64,000 nucleotides of DNA from Bacteroidota bacterium (GCA_020436225.1 JAGQYE010000016.1:1-64000), one strand, 5' to 3'. Counted from the stretch's first letter, positions 1-8,174 are shown. A program made the numbers and translations. The notes: generated by a model from the letters alone, not told the origin.

Positions 1-22
1 AAAAACATTAAATAAATTACAC

Positions 23-328
23 ATGATTTTTATTTACAATACTATCTATAAAACATTTGAAACCCCTGAGGATTTAGATGATTATGATATCTCTTCTTGT
101 ATTAAGATTAAAATGGTAGAACCTATAAAAATTCATGAATTACTAAATGAATGTGGATATAATGTTAAGGAGTCAGGTACACCTACTTTTGTTGATAATA
201 TAACTATTGCATATCCATTAATTCCGAGAGTAAATTTGTGCGTTATTGATTTAAATACTAACAAAGAAGTATCTGCTGATGGCGATGGTATACATGATGC
301 GCTAAATAATCTAATAATGAAGCTTTAA
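23..328 (+). CDS. Hypothetical protein, possibly 5'-truncated by the window
   Basis: Encodes 101 residues from an ATG at 23 to a TAA at 326-328. I do not recognise the family. The protein is acidic, mixed alpha/beta in appearance, with no signal peptide or membrane segment. The reading frame stays open from the ATG to the left edge of the window (no stop in codons 2-22), so the true start may lie outside and this may be only the C-terminal part. It stands alone ahead of repeat-rich intergenic DNA. The aa composition and codon use look like the rest of the window, so it is probably a real gene. Confidence 0.5.
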   Translation: MIFIYNTIYKTFETPEDLDDYDISSCIKIKMVEPIKIHELLNECGYNVKESGTPTFVDNITIAYPLIPRVNLCVIDLNTNKEVSADGDGIHDALNNLIMKL

Positions 329-486
329 TGACTCATTAAAATAGTCACACCCTTTTAATGTAGGCTCTTGCAGTATCCTACACTTTAGCCAAACATATAC
401 TGCATCTATGGCTCGCAGCCCATTTTTTCTGTCATGCTTTTTGTAGCCAATACTATATAGCACATTGCTTTTTTAGTCACATCGTC

Positions 487-539
487 ATACTGAACTTGTT
501 TCAGTATCTAAATCTTTGCGGTCTTTGCGTCTTTATGTG
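487..539. repeat. REP-like hairpin followed by CTTTGCG direct repeats
   Basis: A perfect 8-bp stem ATACTGAA / TTCAGTAT (487-494, 500-507) with loop CTTGT is followed directly by CTTTGCG at 514 and 523 and a decayed CTTTATG at 531, at 8-9 nt spacing. It lies in non-coding DNA. Hairpins reading CTGAACTTGTTTCAG and CTTTGCG tracts recur in intergenic DNA of many Bacteroidota genomes, so this looks like a dispersed repeat rather than a gene-specific signal. Confidence 0.5.
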
Positions 540-614
540 AAATAATAAAAAAGCAAAGCGCTATGCTTAGCTTCAAACAAAAAATCACGCCAGAAAAAAA
601 TGGTCTGAAGCTAC

Positions 615-743
615 TTAAACATAATGTGGTCTTATGGTACTGCCATCTTTTACCCTAATTACTCTGGCTGTTTCTTTAGCAGATGCCAACGATGTAATTA
701 ATAGTAGGATGATTATTACTGATTTAGAGAAAGTCCTTTTCAT
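615..743 (-). CDS. Small secreted peptide ORF (42 aa)
   Basis: An ATG at 743-741 opens a 42-residue frame ending in TAA at 617-615. Residues 1-22 form a convincing signal peptide: basic MKR.. start, a hydrophobic VIIILLLI core and an ASA cleavage motif. The mature part is about 20 residues (KETARVIRVKDGSTIRPHYV). Its VKDG...RPHY ending resembles, as I recall, short Bacteroidota secreted proteins with a VKGYTRKDGTYVRPH-type motif that usually run on further, so this copy may be a shortened remnant. Function is unknown. No clear promoter or ribosome site was seen. Confidence 0.45.
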   Translation of the reverse strand: MKRTFSKSVIIILLLITSLASAKETARVIRVKDGSTIRPHYV

Positions 744-897
744 CAGTATAATTTAAAGAAGAAAGAATAGGGATACAAGCAGTCACTTCCGATGTATTAT
801 TTTCTTGCCGATATTTCCATCAATTTCCTTTTATTCCATACTATTATTATGTATATTATAAGTAGAAGAAGTAAACACAACACGAACTAATAAAAAA

Positions 898-1098
898 ATG
901 TATGCAATTATGGATAGAATTTGTATTTATCCCAAAGATGTTCAGCTAATCACAGGAAAGAGCGAACGATGGGGAAGGGAAATCATTAAAAAAATTAAGG
1001 AGAAGTTTAATAAAGAAGATCATCAATTAGTAACTATTGATGAATTATGCAGCTATTTAGGAATAGAGCCGGATGTGGTAAGAAAGATTTTAAGATAA
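898..1098 (+). CDS. Small hypothetical protein, HTH-like
   Basis: Encodes 66 residues. The sequence is rich in Lys, Glu and Ile and predicted mostly helical. The C-terminal half (residues 45-66, TIDELCSYLGIEPDVVRKIL) reads like the second and third helices of a small DNA-binding fold, and the central part (residues 15-40) is basic. Similar short proteins with an IYPKDVQLITGKS-type start occur widely in Bacteroidota as uncharacterised genes. It is a single gene running toward the tRNA pair on the other strand. Role unknown; DNA binding is inference only. Confidence 0.6.
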   Translation: MYAIMDRICIYPKDVQLITGKSERWGREIIKKIKEKFNKEDHQLVTIDELCSYLGIEPDVVRKILR

Positions 1099-1150
1099 AT
1101 TTTAGGAAAAAATGAGTTTTGTTACCTATTTGTTACTCACTTTAATAAAA

Positions 1151-1189
1151 AATGACATAATAATTTGATTTTCAATCTTTTATGTCATT
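1151..1189 (-). terminator. Intrinsic terminator of the tRNA operon
   Basis: A 10-bp perfect inverted repeat AATGACATAA / TTATGTCATT with a 19-nt loop sits 8 nt past the 3' end of tRNA-Leu. Read on the minus strand it runs straight into a T-rich tract, as expected for rho-independent termination. Confidence 0.6.
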
Positions 1190-1196
1190 AAAGAAG

Positions 1197-1280
1197 TACC
1201 CGGGGCGGGACTCGAACCCGCACAACCGCGATGGTCACAGGATTTTAAGTCCTGCGTGTCTACCATTCCACCACCCGGGC
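1197..1280 (-). tRNA. tRNA-Leu (anticodon TAA)
   Basis: Read on the minus strand, the 84-nt gene begins GCCCGGG and closes with CCCGGGT plus discriminator A, forming a 7-bp acceptor stem with one G-U pair. The D arm (GGTGGAATGGTAGACACG), an anticodon loop CTTAAAA with anticodon TAA, a class-II variable arm and the T arm GGTTCGAGTCC are all visible. The CCA end is not encoded. It lies 43 nt downstream of tRNA-Gly and ahead of a hairpin terminator, so the two are probably cotranscribed. Confidence 0.95.
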
Positions 1281-1323
1281 GCAACTTTAAACAAAAAAAG
1301 GAGTTAGGAAACTCCTCATTATG

Positions 1324-1396
1324 AGCGAAAGACGAGACTCGAACCCGCGACCCTCACCTTGGCAAGGTGATGCTCTACCAACTGAGCTACTTTCGC
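1324..1396 (-). tRNA. tRNA-Gly (anticodon GCC)
   Basis: A 73-nt minus-strand gene with acceptor stem GCGAAAG / CTTTCGC, D arm AGCTCAGTTGGTAGAGC, anticodon loop TTGCCAA (anticodon GCC) and T arm GCGGGTTCGAGTCTCG. CCA is not encoded. It is the first gene of a two-tRNA unit, 33 nt downstream of the predicted start site of a matching promoter. Confidence 0.96.
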
Positions 1397-1435
1397 ATAT
1401 TTTAAAGAACTTAACCGTATTTATCTAACGGACTG

Positions 1436-1465
1436 CAAAGATAATAATCTTTTTATTTTTAACAA
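1436..1465 (-). promoter_or_regulatory. Bacteroidota-type promoter of the tRNA pair
   Basis: On the minus strand, TTG (1465-1463) is separated by 19 nt from TATCTTTG (1443-1436), a perfect match to the Bacteroidota -7 consensus TAnnTTTG. Predicted transcription start is about 1429, 33 nt before mature tRNA-Gly. It is back-to-back with the argB promoter. Confidence 0.7.
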
Positions 1466-1509
1466 TAGAACGAGATTTTTTTTCTGCAATTTTTATTTTC
1501 TAAACAAAA

Positions 1510-1541
1510 TTTGAACTTAGTATAACATAGGTTTACTTTTG
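1510..1541 (+). promoter_or_regulatory. Bacteroidota-type promoter of argB-argE
   Basis: TTTG (1510-1513), a 20-nt spacer, then TACTTTTG (1534-1541) match the TTTG-N19-21-TAnnTTTG consensus of the phylum's primary sigma factor. This places the start site near 1548, about 40 nt before the argB ATG. Confidence 0.7.
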
Positions 1542-1587
1542 TTTTAACCTCAACTACTTATTTTCACAGTTTTATAAGCCTGTTTAT

Positions 1588-2382
1588 ATGGAAAAAATTG
1601 TAGTCATAAAAATTGGAGGAAATTGCATCGATGATGAGGTAGCATTGTCGGCATTTTTATCAGATTTTGCTGCAATTAAATTTCCAAAAATTTTGATTCA
1701 TGGTGGCGGAAAATTAGCTACGCAACTCGCATCACAATTAAATTTAGAAACAACCTTAATAGATGGTCGACGAATTACTGACGAAAAAATGTTAGATGTT
1801 GTAACTATGGTTTATGCCGGATTGATCAACAAAAAAATTGTTGCTCAATTGCAAGCAGCAGAATGTAATGCAGTTGGTTTTTGTGGCGCAGATGCCAATC
1901 TAATCCAAGCACATCAACGCGTAAACAATGAAATTAATTATGGTTTTGTCGGTGATATAGATAAAGTCAATGCTGATTTTTTAGTAGACTTATTAGATAA
2001 AAATTATACACCAATTTTAGCACCGATAACACATAATAAAAAAGGAATATTACTCAACACCAATGCTGATACTTTAGCCTCTTCCATAGCAATTGCCTTG
2101 GCACAGAAAAGTAATAAAGTAGATTTTTATTATTGTTTTGAAAAAAACGGTTTGCTGGCAAATGTGGATGACGACATGAGTTTAATTTCAGCTGTGAATA
2201 TCCAAGAAATTGAGTTACTAAAACAAAATCAAACTATTACGAAAGGAATGATACCTAAAGTAGATAATATCAGTTTTGCATTGAAGAACGGTGTGGATAA
2301 AGTGGTTTTGTGTAATGCTAAACATATTGGAGAAATTTTTGAAGAAAATAGTATATTAGGGACCACATTCACCATAAAATAA
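1588..2382 (+). CDS. argB: N-acetylglutamate (or N-succinylglutamate) kinase
   Basis: Second step of arginine synthesis: phosphorylates the gamma-carboxylate of N-acylglutamate with ATP in the cytoplasm. The 264-residue protein has amino-acid-kinase landmarks: the glycine-rich KIGGN (8-12), HGGGK (38-42), and the substrate loop GRRITDE (60-66); a TKGM near the C-terminus also fits. Length is typical. It has its own promoter and runs into the next gene with a 1-nt gap. Because the partner argF' looks succinyl-specific, the acyl group handled here may be succinyl rather than acetyl; that is inference. Confidence 0.93.
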   Translation: MEKIVVIKIGGNCIDDEVALSAFLSDFAAIKFPKILIHGGGKLATQLASQLNLETTLIDGRRITDEKMLDVVTMVYAGLINKKIVAQLQAAECNAVGFCGADANLIQAHQRVNNEINYGFVGDIDKVNADFLVDLLDKNYTPILAPITHNKKGILLNTNADTLASSIAIALAQKSNKVDFYYCFEKNGLLANVDDDMSLISAVNIQEIELLKQNQTITKGMIPKVDNISFALKNGVDKVVLCNAKHIGEIFEENSILGTTFTIK

Positions 2383-2383
2383 A

Positions 2384-3451
2384 ATGACCAAAAGAATAAA
2401 CGAACCGGCTATTCCATGTCTTGATTTATTGAGAGATTTAATTGGAGTTGCATCTTATAGCAAAGAAGAAACAAATGCAGCTGCTGTAATTCGTAAATTT
2501 CTTAAAACCCATAAAGTTACGTTTGAAACAAATCAAAACAATACGTGGGCAAAAAATAAACACTATAATTTTCTAAAGCCTACCATCTTATTAAATTCTC
2601 ATATTGATACAGTAAAGCCGGTGAATGGCTGGACGAAAGATCCTTTTAAACCAACCATCGAAGACGAAAAATTATATGGTTTAGGTAGCAATGATGCAGG
2701 CGCTGCATTAATTAGTTTATTAGCTACTTTCTTACATTTTTATGAGAAAGAAGATTTGAATTACAACCTCATTTTTGCAGCAACAGCAGAAGAAGAAATT
2801 TCAGGAAAAAACGGAATCGAATCCATAGAAGAGATAACATCTTCGTGTGCTTTTGCCATTGTGGGTGAGCCTACAGAAATGAAATTGGCAATTGCCGAAA
2901 AAGGTTTGATTGTTTTAGATGCCGAATTAAAAGGAAAGTCTGGTCATGCAGCTCGTAATGAAGGTTTAAATGCAATTTATTTGGCAATGGTGGACATTCA
3001 ATGGTTCCAAAATTATCAATTTAAGAAAATTAATCCAGTTTTAGGACCAATGAAAATGACTGTCAGTATGATACAAGCCGGAACGCAACACAATGTAGTC
3101 CCGGATTTATGTAAATATACTGTTGATGTTCGCACTATTCCAGAATATAACAGTGAACAAATATTAGAAATCATCAACGACAACGTGAAAGCAACAGTAA
3201 AAGCTCGTTCTACACGTTTGCAGCCATCACAAATTGAGAAAGACCATATTCTTGTTAAAACGGCAGAAAAATTAGGTATAGAAATGTTTGGTTCTTCTAC
3301 TTTGTCCGACCAAGCTTTATTGAAAATTCCAAGCGTCAAAATTGGTCCCGGAAAATCAGAGCGCTCACATACAGCCGACGAGTTTATTTATTTATCAGAA
3401 ATTGAAGAAGGTCAAAATATCTACATTAAGCTACTCGAGCAAATTCTTTAA
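2384..3451 (+). CDS. argE: M20-family acyl-ornithine/acyl-citrulline deacylase (ArgE-like)
   Basis: Zinc amidohydrolase of the ArgE/DapE/M20 group, 355 residues. Metal ligands are seen as H73-x-D75 (SHIDT), D104 (GSNDAG) and the catalytic/ligand Glu cluster at 136-138 (AEEE). It starts one nucleotide after the argB stop codon (TAA-A-ATG), so the two are translationally linked. In an argF'-type pathway the substrate is likely N-acylcitrulline, releasing citrulline for argG, rather than N-acetylornithine. That specificity is inferred from context and cannot be read from the motifs. Confidence 0.85.
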   Translation: MTKRINEPAIPCLDLLRDLIGVASYSKEETNAAAVIRKFLKTHKVTFETNQNNTWAKNKHYNFLKPTILLNSHIDTVKPVNGWTKDPFKPTIEDEKLYGLGSNDAGAALISLLATFLHFYEKEDLNYNLIFAATAEEEISGKNGIESIEEITSSCAFAIVGEPTEMKLAIAEKGLIVLDAELKGKSGHAARNEGLNAIYLAMVDIQWFQNYQFKKINPVLGPMKMTVSMIQAGTQHNVVPDLCKYTVDVRTIPEYNSEQILEIINDNVKATVKARSTRLQPSQIEKDHILVKTAEKLGIEMFGSSTLSDQALLKIPSVKIGPGKSERSHTADEFIYLSEIEEGQNIYIKLLEQIL

Positions 3452-3500
3452 TTTAGATTACCATTACTGATTGCTATTAGCAAGAGTATTCCTAAAATTT

Positions 3501-3531
3501 GGTTAAATATTTTGCGTTTAAATATTTAACC
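3501..3531. repeat. 12-bp perfect inverted repeat before dodecin
   Basis: GGTTAAATATTT and AAATATTTAACC flank a 7-nt loop, about 50 nt after the argE stop and 46 nt before the dodecin ATG. It has no T-tract, so it may be a weak terminator or mRNA end of argBE, or an operator/5'-UTR structure of dodecin. Confidence 0.5.
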
Positions 3532-3576
3532 TATACATTTAACCATAATTTAATGTTAACCTTTAAAATTTAAGCT

Positions 3577-3777
3577 ATGTCAGTATTAAAAGTAATCGAA
3601 TTGATGGCAAGTTCCGATAAAAGTTGGGAAGATGCCACTAAAACTGCTATCAGCAAAGCATCTAAAACAGTGAAAAACATAAAAGCTGTTTGGGTAAAAG
3701 ACCAAAGTGTTGCTGTTGACAAAGGAAAAGTAACGGAATTTAGAGTAACACTGAAAGCAAGTTTTGAAGTGAGTTAA
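3577..3777 (+). CDS. Dodecin family flavin-binding protein
   Basis: 66-residue protein matching the dodecin family in length and pattern: beta strand VLKVIELMASS, a long helix SWEDATKTAISKASKTV, then KAVWVKDQSVAV and FRVTLKASFEV strands. Dodecins form hollow dodecamers that store or buffer flavins; the aromatic W39 in the NIKAVWVKDQ segment is where family members stack the isoalloxazine ring. A single-gene unit followed by two tandem hairpins. Family assignment is firm; the bound ligand here is inferred. Confidence 0.9.
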   Translation: MSVLKVIELMASSDKSWEDATKTAISKASKTVKNIKAVWVKDQSVAVDKGKVTEFRVTLKASFEVS

Positions 3778-3797
3778 GCTGAAATAAATCAGCTTTT
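3777..3797 (+). terminator. Terminator hairpin directly after dodecin
   Basis: AGCTGA-AATAAA-TCAGCT followed by TTT starts within the dodecin stop codon; it is the first of two tandem hairpins. Confidence 0.5.
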
Positions 3798-3803
3798 AAA
3801 TTG

Positions 3804-3829
3804 AAAAGGACACGTTTAAGTGTCCTTTT
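3804..3829. terminator. Bidirectional intrinsic terminator
   Basis: AAAAGGACAC - GTTTAA - GTGTCCTTTT forms a perfect 10-bp stem with A- and T-tracts on both sides, between the convergent dodecin gene and the minus-strand hypothetical gene. It can terminate both. Confidence 0.85.
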
Positions 3830-3839
3830 TCTGTTGAAT

Positions 3840-4307
3840 TTATTTTCCAAAAATTTTATTCAAATCCACGCCCATTTTACTTATTATATCTTGAGCTTTT
3901 CCTTGTAAATCGGTAATGTTCATTTTGCTCATAATCTTTCCGAAATCCGGTTTCCCTGATGCATCTGTAAATTCAGTTTTAAAACGTTCAACTACTTCTG
4001 TTACCGAAAAATCGCGAACCTTTTGAGCTGTTTCTTTTGATAAACCTACTTTGGTTTCTAAATCATTGGCAACATTATCGCGCAATTTTTGAAATCCCGG
4101 AAAATTTTTAATGTCGTTGATGCCGTTATTCATCAACTCTTTAATGCCACTTAATCCGCCAGCCATTACATCTTCAGAAAAAAACTTTTTAAAATTTTCC
4201 AACAATACATTGGTACTTTGTGTGGTTTGGTCGGCACTTAATCCAAATTTTTCTTGAATTTGTTGTTGGATTTTTGCTTGGATGTCGTTGTATATTTCTT
4301 GTAACAT
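3840..4307 (-). CDS. Hypothetical all-helical cytoplasmic protein
   Basis: 155 residues with no signal peptide or membrane segment and strongly amphipathic helical character throughout (e.g. MLQEIYNDIQAKIQQQIQEKF). A repeated 'GLS..T' element (GLSADQT near 22, GLSKET near 93) suggests two related helical halves. I do not recognise a named family; similarity to DUF937-like proteins is only an impression. It is transcribed divergently from the beta-CASP nuclease from its own TAnnTTTG promoter. Confidence 0.65.
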   Translation of the reverse strand: MLQEIYNDIQAKIQQQIQEKFGLSADQTTQSTNVLLENFKKFFSEDVMAGGLSGIKELMNNGINDIKNFPGFQKLRDNVANDLETKVGLSKETAQKVRDFSVTEVVERFKTEFTDASGKPDFGKIMSKMNITDLQGKAQDIISKMGVDLNKIFGK

Positions 4308-4327
4308 ATCGCTCTTTTTTTATACAT

Positions 4328-4335
4328 CAAATATA
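4328..4335 (-). promoter_or_regulatory. Promoter -7 box for the helical hypothetical protein
   Basis: Minus-strand TATATTTG matches TAnnTTTG exactly, 21 nt upstream of the ATG at 4307. A clear -33 TTTG is not seen. Confidence 0.45.
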
Positions 4336-4429
4336 CTTTTATTCTTTAAAAATGGAGATTTTTTATAATTTTTTATCGAGAATTAAATTTGTACTTTCGT
4401 AGGATGTGTAGTAGAACACTTTATTTAAT

Positions 4430-5818
4430 ATGAAAATTCAATTTTGTGGAGCAGCTCAAACCGTAACCGGAAGTTGTCATTTAGTAACCTTAGATAATGG
4501 CACAAAAATTCTGTTAGATGCAGGCTTGTATCAAGGGAATGAAGATGAATTTGAAAGTTTTAACCAGCAATGGTTTTTTCAACCTTCAGAGATTGATATA
4601 CTTATTTTATCGCACGCACACATCGACCATAGCGGAAGAATTCCAAAATTGGTAAAAGATGGCTTCAAAGGAAAAATTTATTGCACTTCTGCCACAAGAG
4701 ATTTATGTGCAATTATGTTGTTGGATAGCGCACATATTCAAGAAAGCGATGCATTGTATGAGTCAAAAAAATTAAAGAAAACAGTTCAACCTTTATACAC
4801 ACAATATGATGTTAAAGCTTGTTTGAAACAATTTTTTACAATAGAATACAACAATTGGCAATCTATTTCTAAAGATGTTAATGTTTTATTTTCGGATGCC
4901 GGACATATTTTAGGCAGTGCTTGTGTTACGTTAAAAATAAAAGAAAATAATCAAGAAAAAATGCTTGGATTTTCCGGCGATGTTGGTCGATATAACCGTC
5001 CAATTTTGAATGATCCGCAAGTAATGCCATTGTTAGATTTTCTTATTTGCGAATCAACTTATGGCGGAAAAACGCACGAAGCAACACCACAAGATGACGA
5101 TAAATTTTTACGAATCATAAACGAAACATGTGTTCAGAAAAAAGGCAAGCTCATCATTCCTGCATTTAGTGTTGGCAGAACACAAGAAATTGTTTATCGC
5201 TTAGATAAGTTTTTTACTTCAGGTAAATTAAATAATATTCCGGTGTATGTAGATAGCCCATTGTCGATGAACGCAACCGAAGTATTTATAATGCATCCCG
5301 AATGTTACGACGAAGAAATTTATGCTTATTTACAAAAAGATGAAAACCCGTTTGGATGGAATAATTTACATTATACACGAGATGCCAAACAATCTAAAAA
5401 ATTGAATGAAACAAATGAAGCTTGTATTATTATTTCGGCTTCCGGAATGGCAAATGCGGGCAGAATTCGGCATCATATTTATCATCAAATAGAAAAAGAA
5501 GAAAATACAATTTTAATCGTTGGCTATTGTGCTGATGGAACACTTGGTCAACGCTTAACGCAAAAACCGGAAACCGTAAAAATTTTTGGAGAAGAAAAAA
5601 AAGTAAAAGCATCTATCGAAATTATTAGTGGCATGAGCGCTCACGCAGACGAACCGGAATTATTGAAATTTATAGCTAATCAAGATAAACAAAAACTAAA
5701 AAAAATATTTTTGGTGCATGGCGAATTAAAAAGGCAAAAGCTTTTTAAAAATGCACTTTTAGAGAATAAATATCAACAAGTAGAAATTCCGAGCTTAGGA
5801 ATGGAATTTAATTTATAA
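4430..5818 (+). CDS. MBL-fold beta-CASP RNA nuclease (CPSF-like)
   Basis: 462-residue metallo-beta-lactamase/beta-CASP protein. The zinc motif HAHIDH (62-67), H159 in DAGHILGS, D184 in SGDVGR, the beta-CASP segment with STYGGKTHE (209-217), and C-terminal motifs SAHAD (404-408) and VHGE (429-432) are all present, so both metal sites look intact. Family members (YSH1/CPSF73-like) are endo- and exoribonucleases in RNA processing. It is followed 51 nt later by the HerA-like ATPase and may share its transcript. A TACTTTCG at 4392-4399 could be its -7 box. Confidence 0.88.
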   Translation: MKIQFCGAAQTVTGSCHLVTLDNGTKILLDAGLYQGNEDEFESFNQQWFFQPSEIDILILSHAHIDHSGRIPKLVKDGFKGKIYCTSATRDLCAIMLLDSAHIQESDALYESKKLKKTVQPLYTQYDVKACLKQFFTIEYNNWQSISKDVNVLFSDAGHILGSACVTLKIKENNQEKMLGFSGDVGRYNRPILNDPQVMPLLDFLICESTYGGKTHEATPQDDDKFLRIINETCVQKKGKLIIPAFSVGRTQEIVYRLDKFFTSGKLNNIPVYVDSPLSMNATEVFIMHPECYDEEIYAYLQKDENPFGWNNLHYTRDAKQSKKLNETNEACIIISASGMANAGRIRHHIYHQIEKEENTILIVGYCADGTLGQRLTQKPETVKIFGEEKKVKASIEIISGMSAHADEPELLKFIANQDKQKLKKIFLVHGELKRQKLFKNALLENKYQQVEIPSLGMEFNL

Positions 5819-5869
5819 TAACAAACGATTTTTAAATGAAATCTTATTTTTATACATAAAAAGTAAAAC

Positions 5870-7408
5870 ATGGCAGAACAAGAAAAATTTGTAGAAACAA
5901 TTCAACAAGGATATACATTTAAGGGTGCATCAATCGATATTGGTGGTGGAATGTTAGATGGCAAAGCAGTGCCGAATACGTTAGTGCGTTTACCATTAAA
6001 AACCTTAAACCGACATGGATTAATTGCCGGCGCAACAGGAACAGGAAAAACAAAATCTATTCAAACGCTTTCTGAAAAATTATCGGAAAATGGAGTTGCC
6101 GTTTTAATGATGGATATAAAAGGCGATTTTTCAGGCATAGCAGAACCGGGTGCATCCAATCCCAAAATAGAAGAACGCGTTGCTGCAATTGGCACAACAT
6201 GGACAGCAAAAGGATATCCGGTGGAGTTGATGACCATTTCCGAACAAGATGGCGTTCGCTTGCGGGCAACGGTTACAGAATTTGGTCCTGTTTTAATATC
6301 AAAAATATTAGACCTCAATGATACGCAAGAAAGCATCGTTGCCATGGTGTTTAAATTTTGCGACGACCAAAATTTAGCACTGTTAGATTTAGAAGATTTG
6401 AAAAAAGTGCTACAGTTTTTAAATAACGAAGGCAAAGAAACATTTGAGAAAACCTATGGTTCAATAAGTACAGCTTCTGTTGGAACTATTTTTAGAAAAG
6501 TAATTGAATTGGAACAACAAGGTGCTCAGCTATTTTTTGGAGAAAAATCATTTGATGTAAATGATTTAATGCGCAAAGATGAAAATGGAAATGCCTTTAT
6601 CAATATCGTTCGACTAACCGACATCCAAGATAAGCCAAAATTATTTTCAACTTTTATGTTGAGTTTGTTGGCAGAAGTGTATAGCAAATTTCCTGAACGT
6701 GGTGATGTAGAAAAACCGGAATTAGTTATTTTCTTAGATGAAGCACATTTGATTTTCGATAATGCAAGTTCAGCGTTGAAAGACCAACTCGAAGCTATAA
6801 TAAAATTAATTCGCTCTAAAGGTGTTGGTATATTTTTCTGTACACAAAATCCGAATGATATTCCGGAAAGTATATTAGCACAATTGGGTTTAAAAGTGCA
6901 ACACGCATTGCGTGCTTTTACGGCAAAGGATAGACAAGCAATTAAATTAGTGGCTGCCAATTATCCTATTTCTGATTTTTATAAAGTAGAAGATTTAATT
7001 ACGCAATTAGGTATCGGAGAATCATTTGTTACAGCTTTAAATGAAAAAGGAATTCCAACGCCGTTAGTACATTGTATGATGAATGCACCACAGTCGCGAA
7101 TGGATGTGTTGAATGCAGATGAAATGAAAGATAAAATCAGCCAATCAAAATTATATGAGAAATATGGCGAAGTAATAAATCCTGAAAGTGCTTATGAAAT
7201 TCTTACACAAAGGATAGAAAAATCTGTTCAACAACAATCAGAAGAAACTCAGCAAGTAGAAACACCAACATCCAATAAAACAGGAAGAGCGCAAAAATCA
7301 ACTTTAGAAAAAGTATTGAGTAGTAGTGTAACCAAACAAATAGCTCGTACCGCAACTTCCACATTAACGCGTGGATTATTAGGTGCTTTAAAAGGTATGT
7401 TTAAATAA
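5870..7408 (+). CDS. HerA-like ATPase, DUF853 (YjgR) family
   Basis: 512-residue P-loop ATPase. Walker A GATGTGKT (54-61), a DIKGDFSG segment (82-89) that is typical of DUF853/YjgR, and Walker B LVIFLDEAH (285-293). Related HerA/FtsK-type proteins are hexameric DNA translocases; the exact role of DUF853 proteins is not known. The last ~80 residues are low-complexity (Gln/Thr/Ser-rich) and end in a short hydrophobic amphipathic tail. It is 6 nt upstream of ppk2, so probably part of a herA-ppk2-argH operon. Confidence 0.85.
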   Translation: MAEQEKFVETIQQGYTFKGASIDIGGGMLDGKAVPNTLVRLPLKTLNRHGLIAGATGTGKTKSIQTLSEKLSENGVAVLMMDIKGDFSGIAEPGASNPKIEERVAAIGTTWTAKGYPVELMTISEQDGVRLRATVTEFGPVLISKILDLNDTQESIVAMVFKFCDDQNLALLDLEDLKKVLQFLNNEGKETFEKTYGSISTASVGTIFRKVIELEQQGAQLFFGEKSFDVNDLMRKDENGNAFINIVRLTDIQDKPKLFSTFMLSLLAEVYSKFPERGDVEKPELVIFLDEAHLIFDNASSALKDQLEAIIKLIRSKGVGIFFCTQNPNDIPESILAQLGLKVQHALRAFTAKDRQAIKLVAANYPISDFYKVEDLITQLGIGESFVTALNEKGIPTPLVHCMMNAPQSRMDVLNADEMKDKISQSKLYEKYGEVINPESAYEILTQRIEKSVQQQSEETQQVETPTSNKTGRAQKSTLEKVLSSSVTKQIARTATSTLTRGLLGALKGMFK

Positions 7409-7414
7409 AAAATC

Positions 7415-8173
7415 ATGGCAACTATAAAACTTTCAAAAATTTCGACGAAAGCTCCAAAGAATTTGGATAAAGAAAAAACGAAAAAACAATCTGAAAAAAT
7501 AATCGAAGAAATTTTTGAGTTGCAAGATAAATTGTACGCCTCAAAGAAAGGAAGCGTATTGGTGATCTTGCAAGGAATTGATGCCAGTGGTAAAGATGGT
7601 GTTGTAAAGAAAGTGTTCAGGAAACTCAATCCGGCAAATATTAAAGTGTATAATTTTAAGAAACCTTCAGAAGAAGAATTTGCGCACGATTTTTTGTGGC
7701 GATTACATAAGCTTGCTCCAAGAAATGGTGAAATTGTCATCTTTAATCGTTCGCATTACGAAGATGTATTAATTCAGCGCGTACACAATTGGATAGATAA
7801 GAAAACAGTTCAACAACGCTTTGATGCCATCAATGATTTTGAAAAATTATTGCTACAAAATGGAACTAAAATCGTAAAATGCTATATGCATATTTCTAAA
7901 GAAGAACAATTAAATCGCTTGGAAGAACGGAAAGTAAATCCAAAAAAAATGTGGAAACACAACGACAACGATTGGGAAGAAAGAAAACTTTGGGATAGCT
8001 ATAGAAAAGCATATGAAGATGCGATTGAACATTGCTCGAAAGCGGCAAAATGGAACATTGTTGCCGTTGACCAAAATTGGTATAAAAAATATCAAGTTGC
8101 TACTTTAGTTCGAGATGCATTGAAAGAAATGAAATTAGAATATCCAAAACTCAAGACTTCAACTACAAAATAA
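7415..8173 (+). CDS. ppk2: Polyphosphate kinase 2 family protein
   Basis: 252 residues with the PPK2 core: P-loop GIDASGKDG (54-62), the FNRSHYEDVL Walker-B/lid region (110-119) and the QRVHNW and EERKxNPxKxWK lid segment. PPK2 enzymes transfer phosphate between polyphosphate and nucleotides, mostly making nucleoside di- or triphosphates at polyP expense. The subclass (I/II/III) cannot be safely set by eye. The gene ends one nucleotide before argH starts, an odd partner for an arginine gene. Confidence 0.9.
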   Translation: MATIKLSKISTKAPKNLDKEKTKKQSEKIIEEIFELQDKLYASKKGSVLVILQGIDASGKDGVVKKVFRKLNPANIKVYNFKKPSEEEFAHDFLWRLHKLAPRNGEIVIFNRSHYEDVLIQRVHNWIDKKTVQQRFDAINDFEKLLLQNGTKIVKCYMHISKEEQLNRLEERKVNPKKMWKHNDNDWEERKLWDSYRKAYEDAIEHCSKAAKWNIVAVDQNWYKKYQVATLVRDALKEMKLEYPKLKTSTTK

Positions 8174-8174
8174 A

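Larger units (their letters stand above)
329..897. other. Gene-poor stretch with repeats and one tiny ORF
   Basis: Between the first hypothetical gene and the next small gene there is no long ORF. It holds the REP-like hairpin and CTTTGCG repeats (487-539), the 42-codon minus-strand ORF (615-743), and otherwise AT-rich sequence in which I see nothing else. Confidence 0.5.

Noticed and set aside
5870-8173. HerA-like ATPase plus PPK2 as a defence module
   Set aside because: The ATPase is DUF853/YjgR type rather than the HerA of HerA-SIR2/DUF4297 systems, there is no effector nuclease next to it, and the neighbours are housekeeping genes.
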